Origin: Olsenella sp.
GTDB lineage: Bacteria; Actinomycetota; Coriobacteriia; Coriobacteriales; Atopobiaceae
NCBI GenBank assembly: GCA_022648325.1
Contig: JALCMG010000009.1
Location: 1-64,000, forward strand
DNA length: 64,000 nt
Direction of reading: 5' to 3'
The position numbers and the translations under genes were made by a program. Under the pieces are notes generated by a model. The model was not told the origin of the DNA. It saw only the letters and a program-made list of their open reading frames with translations, and made no database searches. Positions 59,358 through 64,000 of this stretch are shown here, in pieces. How positions within the stretch are numbered: position 1 is the stretch's first letter; the number at the start of each line of letters is the position of its first letter.

Positions 59358-61195
59358 TGGGAATCCTCATAGGGTGCGAGCATCTCTCGCACGAATGGCC
59401 TGGCAAGCCCGTGCTTGCCGACCAGACCATAGGCATCAACGAGGGCGAGCGCATAGGTGTCGTGGGCAGGAACGGCGACGGCAAGTCGACGCTGCTCTCG
59501 CTCATCGCACATCGGCTGGAGCCTGACGCGGGCACCGTCACATGGAGGAATGGCATCCACGTGGGGTTTCTTGGCCAGGATGACGAGCTCCACGACGACC
59601 GGACCGTTGGCCGTGCCGTAGTTGGAGACGTCCCTGACTACATGTGGGCATCGGACCCGCGCGTCCGCCAGATAATCTCGGAGCTTCTCGGCGATGTCGA
59701 CTGGGACGCCACTGTGGGAACGCTCTCCGGCGGCCAGCGGCGCAGGTGCGACCTGGCCCGGCTCCTCGTGGGCACGTGGGACGTCGTCCTCATGGACGAG
59801 CCTACGAACCACTTGGACATGCATGCCATCCGCTGGCTTGCCGACCATCTCAAGACGCGCTGGCCAGAGGGGACGGGCGCGCTTCTCGTGGTCACGCACG
59901 ACAGGTGGTTTCTGGATGAGGTCTGCGAGCACATGTGGGAGGTCCACGACCAAGAGATCGAGCCCTTCGACGGCGGCTACTCCGCATACATCCAGCAGCG
60001 CGTCGAGCGCGACCGCATGACAGCCGCCACTGAGGAGCGCAGGCAGAACACGCTGCGTAAGGAGCTCAACTGGCTCGCTCACGGCGCAAAGGCTCGCTCG
60101 AGCAAGCCACGCTTCCGCGTGGAGGCCGCCCGCGCGCTTCTCGCCGACGACCCTCCGCTGAGAAACCCCATCGAGCTCAAGCGACTCGCCGTGAGCAGGC
60201 TGGGGAAGCAGGTCATCGAAATGAAGAACGTCTCGTTTACCTATCCCAATGGCTCGTGCGTCCTAGATGACATCACCTGGACCATAGGTCCCGGAGACCG
60301 CTTCGGCATCCTCGGCGCCAATGGGGCGGGCAAGTCGACGCTGCTCAAGGTCATGACGGGAAAGCTCCAGCCCACCTCGGGTACCGTTCGCATTGGCAAG
60401 TCCGTTCGCTTTGGATGGATGTCCCAGCACCTAGACACGCTCTCGGAGAAGGAGGGGTGGCGCGTCCTCGAGGTGCTCTCGCGCTACAAGAGCACCTACT
60501 ACGTGGATGGCAAGCCCCAGAGTCCCACGCAGCTTCTGGAACGCCTCGGATTCGAGCGCTCGGAGCTCACGAACTTTGTCCGTGACCTCTCCGGTGGCCA
60601 GCGCAGGCGCCTGGCGCTGCTCACCGTGCTTCTCGACGAGCCAAACGTCCTGGTTCTCGACGAGCCTGGCAACGACCTCGACACCGATATGCTCGCCGTC
60701 CTCGAGGATCTCCTCGACACCTGGCCAGGCACGCTCCTCATGGTCTCGCACGACCGCTTCCTCATGGAGCGCGTGACAGACGACCAGTATGCGCTGCTCG
60801 ATGGTCACGTACGCCACTGCCCAGGCGGCGTGGACGAGTTCCTCGACCTTCTCGATTCCCATGGAGCCACGGCTGCCCCTTCCTACGCGGAGTGCGCTTT
60901 GCGAAACTTCGCTCCGGAAGGGGCGGCTGCGGCTGGCGAGTCGATGGGTGCGCAGGGTACATCCCTGTCGAACCAGGAGCGCCGTGAGCTGAAGAAGCGG
61001 TTCGATGCCATTACTAGAAAACTCGAGAAGACAAAGGGGGAGCCGGACAGACTTCGCGCCGCCCTCACCGAGGTGGACCCAACCGACTACGAGAAGCTTG
61101 TGGCCGCGCAGAAGGCCGTCGATGACGCCGTTGCCGCACGTGAGGCGCTTGAGGACGAGTGGCTCGGGCTCTCCGAGAAGCTCGGCATCGAGTAG
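59357..61195 (+). CDS. ABC-F family ATPase (Uup-like)
   Basis: The 612-residue soluble protein has two ABC modules. The first has VVGRNGDGKSTLLSLIAHRL, LSGGQRRRCDLARLLV and [14 protein letters not shown]. The second has [34 protein letters not shown] and LVLDEPGNDLDTDM. A linker (AARALLADDPPLRNP) and a C-terminal coiled coil (ELKKRFDAITRKLEKTKGEP) match Uup. These proteins act on the ribosome or on branched DNA. It differs from the ABC-F protein at 41.7 kb, for example in EPGNDLD at the second Walker B extension. It ends the coupled gene run. Confidence 0.93.
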   Translation: MGILIGCEHLSHEWPGKPVLADQTIGINEGERIGVVGRNGDGKSTLLSLIAHRLEPDAGTVTWRNGIHVGFLGQDDELHDDRTVGRAVVGDVPDYMWASDPRVRQIISELLGDVDWDATVGTLSGGQRRRCDLARLLVGTWDVVLMDEPTNHLDMHAIRWLADHLKTRWPEGTGALLVVTHDRWFLDEVCEHMWEVHDQEIEPFDGGYSAYIQQRVERDRMTAATEERRQNTLRKELNWLAHGAKARSSKPRFRVEAARALLADDPPLRNPIELKRLAVSRLGKQVIEMKNVSFTYPNGSCVLDDITWTIGPGDRFGILGANGAGKSTLLKVMTGKLQPTSGTVRIGKSVRFGWMSQHLDTLSEKEGWRVLEVLSRYKSTYYVDGKPQSPTQLLERLGFERSELTNFVRDLSGGQRRRLALLTVLLDEPNVLVLDEPGNDLDTDMLAVLEDLLDTWPGTLLMVSHDRFLMERVTDDQYALLDGHVRHCPGGVDEFLDLLDSHGATAAPSYAECALRNFAPEGAAAAGESMGAQGTSLSNQERRELKKRFDAITRKLEKTKGEPDRLRAALTEVDPTDYEKLVAAQKAVDDAVAAREALEDEWLGLSEKLGIE

Positions 61196-61306
61196 CCCAT
61201 CTCCGGCCCATATAAAACCCGAACGATGATGTAACAAAAGCTGTATGCGACTCTTGGCTTGCAGACCCTATGATGGGTACCCGGAAAGCCAGTGAGAGGG
61301 GTTCTG

Positions 61307-63058
61307 TTGGGAGAGATTCTCCGGAGGTTCGTCTTCCCCAAGTACCGTGGGAAGATTGTTCTCGGAACGCTTTGCAAGGCGGTGGAGGTAGTCTTTGACC
61401 TCATCACGCCTGTCATCGTAGCCAGCATGATCGACGTCGGCGTCGCCAACCACGACCAGGGCTACGTGGTGCACATGTGCATCGTCCTCATCGTCCTCGC
61501 GGTTGTGGGCTTTGGCTTCACGCTCGTCTGCCAGAAGATGGCGGCCGTGGTCTCGCAGGGGTCAGGCACCGACATTCGCCACGACTTGTACGAGAAGATA
61601 AACCAGCTCGCGCCGGCCGACCTCGATCGCATTGGCACCCCGTCGCTCGTCACGCGCATCACGAACGACGTCAACCAAGTCCAGGTCACCGTGGCGCTTG
61701 GGATCCGGCAGATAATTCGCTGGCCCATCCTAGCGATTGGCTCCATGGTCTGCGCCATGCTCATAGACGCGCAGCTGGGGCTTGTGTTTCTCGTCTGTAC
61801 GCCCGCGATAGCCGTTGTCTTTTGGCTTGTGATGTCGAAGTCCGTTCCCCTTTTTGGAGAGCTTCAGTCCCGCCTTGATGAGGTGAGCCTTGTCACGCGC
61901 GAGAACCTCTCTGGCGTTCGCGTTGTGAGGGCGTTTCGACAGGAGGGGCACGAAGACGAGCGCTTCCATGAGGCGGCGGGCGAGCAGACCCAGACCGCCA
62001 TCACCATCGGGAAGCTCTCCTCGCTCCTCAACCCCGCCACGCTCCTTGTGATGGACTTGGGCGTCGTCGCCATTCTCTGGATGGGCGGTGTGCGCATCAA
62101 TGCAGGCGACCTCACCCAGGGCGAGGTCGTAGCCTTCGTGAACTACATGACCCAGATGCTCGTGTCCATTGTCTATGTGGCCAACCTGGTGATCACCATC
62201 AACCGCGGAACTGCTTCGGCGACCCGCATCCTCGAGGTCCTTGACTGCGAGCCCCAGATCTCCGACGAGGGAACCGCAGGCGTCTCTCTGGACCAGGGCA
62301 CCCTCACCTCGGGCGTCGCGCTTGCGCTTGACCACGTTGGATTCACCTACGACGGCTCGCCTCGCCCAGCCGTGGACGACGTGACGCTACGGCTTGGCTC
62401 TGGCGGCTCGCTTGGCATCATTGGCGGTACGGGCTCAGGCAAGTCGTCGCTCGTGAACCTCATCCCAAGGCTCTACGACGCAACGGCCGGCGAGGTTTGC
62501 GTCTTTGGCCATGACGTGCGGGAGTACCCCTTCGCACAGCTGCGCGAGCTCGTCTCGACTGTCCCCCAGCAGGCGTCGCTTGTATCGGGGACCATACGCT
62601 CGAATCTGCGCTGGCGCGATGCCAACGTGACCGATGACGAGCTTTGGCGCGCCCTCGAGCTCGCACAGGCTGCTGTCTTCGTGAGGGAGAAGGACCGTGG
62701 CCTTGATGCCGTGGTGGAGGCGGGCGGAAAGAACTTCTCGGGAGGGCAGCGCCAGCGCCTTACCATAGCCCGAGCGCTCGTGGGGCACCCTCGCATCGTG
62801 GTGCTTGACGACTCCGCCTCGGCGCTCGACTTCCGTACCGACGCAAGCCTACGACAGGCACTCCGCAGCCTCCGCTCCGAGCTCACGTGCGTGATCGTCT
62901 CGCAGCGCGTCTCGGCAGTCATGTCCTGTGACCAGATCCTTGTCCTGGATCACGGCCGCATGGCAGGTCTGGGCTCCCATACCCAGCTCATGAGGAGCTG
63001 CCCCATCTACCGCGAGATATGTCTCTCTCAGCTTCGCCCCGAGGAGGTGGGTGCGTAA
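61307..63058 (+). CDS. ABC exporter half-transporter, degenerate Walker B
   Basis: The 583-residue protein fuses a six-helix type I exporter membrane domain (about residues 1-320) with an ATPase domain: IIGGTGSGKSSLVNLIPRLY, FSGGQRQRLTIARALVG and IVVLDDSASALDFRTD. The residue after the Walker B Asp is Asp rather than Glu, as in the catalytically weak half of heterodimeric exporters. The next gene encodes another half, so a heterodimer is likely. A TTG at 61307 lies five bases after GAGAGGGG and is preferred over the GTG at 61292. The substrate is unknown, possibly a drug or peptide. Confidence 0.92.
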   Translation: MGEILRRFVFPKYRGKIVLGTLCKAVEVVFDLITPVIVASMIDVGVANHDQGYVVHMCIVLIVLAVVGFGFTLVCQKMAAVVSQGSGTDIRHDLYEKINQLAPADLDRIGTPSLVTRITNDVNQVQVTVALGIRQIIRWPILAIGSMVCAMLIDAQLGLVFLVCTPAIAVVFWLVMSKSVPLFGELQSRLDEVSLVTRENLSGVRVVRAFRQEGHEDERFHEAAGEQTQTAITIGKLSSLLNPATLLVMDLGVVAILWMGGVRINAGDLTQGEVVAFVNYMTQMLVSIVYVANLVITINRGTASATRILEVLDCEPQISDEGTAGVSLDQGTLTSGVALALDHVGFTYDGSPRPAVDDVTLRLGSGGSLGIIGGTGSGKSSLVNLIPRLYDATAGEVCVFGHDVREYPFAQLRELVSTVPQQASLVSGTIRSNLRWRDANVTDDELWRALELAQAAVFVREKDRGLDAVVEAGGKNFSGGQRQRLTIARALVGHPRIVVLDDSASALDFRTDASLRQALRSLRSELTCVIVSQRVSAVMSCDQILVLDHGRMAGLGSHTQLMRSCPIYREICLSQLRPEEVGA

Positions 63059-63059
63059 A

Positions 63060-64000
63060 ATGGCTAATCCGTACGCCGCCGGCGCTAGTGCCGGCACCAT
63101 CATGGCCAACGTCAAGGGAGACATTGGCAACAACAACGATAACCCCCAGGGGCGACTTGACGAGACCGGCCTCACCACTACCGAGGTGACTAGGCGCCTG
63201 CTTGCCTACACGCGGCCGCACCTCGTGTCACTTGTCGCCTCCTTTGTGGCCTCTGCCGTCTCGGTCATACTCCAGCTCTACGTGCCGATTGTTATTGGGC
63301 GCGGTATCGACTGCATGGTCTCCGCAGGAAGCGTAGACTTCTCGACGCTCGTGCCACTGCTCCAGGAGCTTGCCCTCGTTGTTGTGGGGGCAGCTGTGAC
63401 CCAGTGGCTCTCCGGCTATTGCACGAACAGGCTCACCTACGAGACCGTTCGAGACCTGCGCATTGATGCCTTTGGGAGGTTTAGCGACCTGCCTCTCTCT
63501 TTTGTCGATGCCCATTCGCACGGCGACCTTCTCTCGCGCGTGGTGAACGATGCCGACCAGGTGGGCGACGGCCTCCTCCAGGGCCTCACCCAGCTCTTTA
63601 CGGGAGTTGTGACCATCGTTGGCACCCTTGCCTTCATGTTTTCCATCTCTATTCCAGTTGGGCTTGTGGTAGTTCTCGTGACGCCTGTCTCCATGCTCGT
63701 GGCCTGGCTCATCGCGCGCTACTCTGCGAAGAGCTTCAAGGAGCAACAGGCACTCCAAGGCTCTCTTGGTGGTTACGTCGAGGAGATGGTGGGCAGCCAG
63801 AAGCTTGTGTGCGCCTTTGCCTATGGCGATCGCGCCCAAGCCGGCTTCGATGCCATCAACCAGCGGCTGCTCGGGGTGGGGGAGCATGCCCAGTTCACGA
63901 GCTCCCTCTCGAACCCTGCCACGCGCGTGGTGAACAACATCACCTACGCGGTCGTAGCCGTTGTCGGCTGCATCTGCGTCATCTCTGGATGGCCGAGCGT
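63060..64000 (+). CDS. ABC exporter half-transporter, partial at the window end
   Basis: From an ATG one base after the previous stop, 313 codons are visible before the window ends. A polar, Asn/Gly-rich N-terminal stretch of about 40 residues (KGDIGNNNDNPQG) precedes a type I exporter membrane domain. That domain begins RRLLAYTRPHLVSLVASFVA and continues with NRLTYETVRDLRIDAF and HSHGDLLSRVVNDADQVG. The ATPase domain lies beyond the window. It is surely the partner of the preceding half-transporter and is expected to carry the canonical catalytic Glu. Confidence 0.92.
   Translation, partial: MANPYAAGASAGTIMANVKGDIGNNNDNPQGRLDETGLTTTEVTRRLLAYTRPHLVSLVASFVASAVSVILQLYVPIVIGRGIDCMVSAGSVDFSTLVPLLQELALVVVGAAVTQWLSGYCTNRLTYETVRDLRIDAFGRFSDLPLSFVDAHSHGDLLSRVVNDADQVGDGLLQGLTQLFTGVVTIVGTLAFMFSISIPVGLVVVLVTPVSMLVAWLIARYSAKSFKEQQALQGSLGGYVEEMVGSQKLVCAFAYGDRAQAGFDAINQRLLGVGEHAQFTSSLSNPATRVVNNITYAVVAVVGCICVISGWPS

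Overview
The window looks like a chromosomal segment of a high-GC actinomycete-type anaerobe of the class Coriobacteriia, most likely an Olsenella/Atopobium-like member of the Atopobiaceae. This is an inference from overall gene content: glyS next to ppdK, a mannose-family PTS, the rpsB-to-proS cluster, GC-rich ISL3/IS30/IS21 remnants, and heavy use of GTG/TTG starts in overlapping genes. No species-level evidence was available. Nearly all genes read on the plus strand.

Layout. 1-3.9 kb: end of glyS, a short PPDK-regulator-like gene that holds only the N-terminal half of its family, and complete ppdK with a terminator. 3.9-5.9 kb: a graveyard in which an ISL3 transposase remnant is fused to an IS630 remnant, which is fused to the 3' third of a SIS-domain sugar-phosphate deglycase gene. 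6.1-11.4 kb: a mannose-family PTS operon (EIIAB, EIIC, EIID, intact SIS deglycase), then a HAD phosphatase and a GntR/HutC regulator preceded by a palindromic operator candidate; the best guess is uptake of an Amadori product (fructoselysine or glucoselysine type). 11.5-15.1 kb: an IS30-type element with recognisable 23-bp terminal inverted repeats, abutted exactly by a decayed IS21-type element flanked by a 6-bp GGTAAC duplication. 15.1-16.0 kb: an AT-rich scar with two relic reading frames.

16-36.3 kb: housekeeping genes. These are dgt, two surface/membrane proteins (one a truncated DUF421), rplS, rnhB, yraN, comM-like, dprA, trmFO, a tyrosine recombinase, then rpsB-tsf and pyrH-frr-uppS-cdsA-dxr-rseP-ispG-proS. 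The latter joins translation, undecaprenyl/phospholipid synthesis and the MEP isoprenoid pathway. The RseP homologue carries an unusual roughly 115-residue insertion. 36.3-38.3 kb: a palindromic repeat at the proS stop, a relic of an FMN-dependent hydroxyacid dehydrogenase, an alpha/beta hydrolase on the minus strand, and tRNA-Ala and tRNA-Met.

38.3-44.7 kb: membrane proteins, an OafA/SGNH acyltransferase, tRNA-Val, a VOC protein, a 21-bp tandem repeat, an ABC-F ATPase and a site-2-protease-like protein. 44.7-61.2 kb: a very compact, translationally coupled run: scpA-scpB-rluB-histidine phosphatase-cmk-plsC-ispH-DUF512-der-plsY-gpsA-rpe-cysteine desulfurase-DUF164-coaBC-nfo-ABC-F. It covers chromosome segregation, RNA modification, phospholipid precursor synthesis, isoprenoids and cofactors. 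61.3-64.0 kb: a two-gene ABC exporter, the second gene cut by the window end.

The most interesting leads are the half-length PPDK regulator beside a substrate that keeps its regulatory Thr, the candidate Amadori-sugar PTS with a broken second deglycase, the domain inserted in RseP, and the exactly abutting IS30/IS21 pair.
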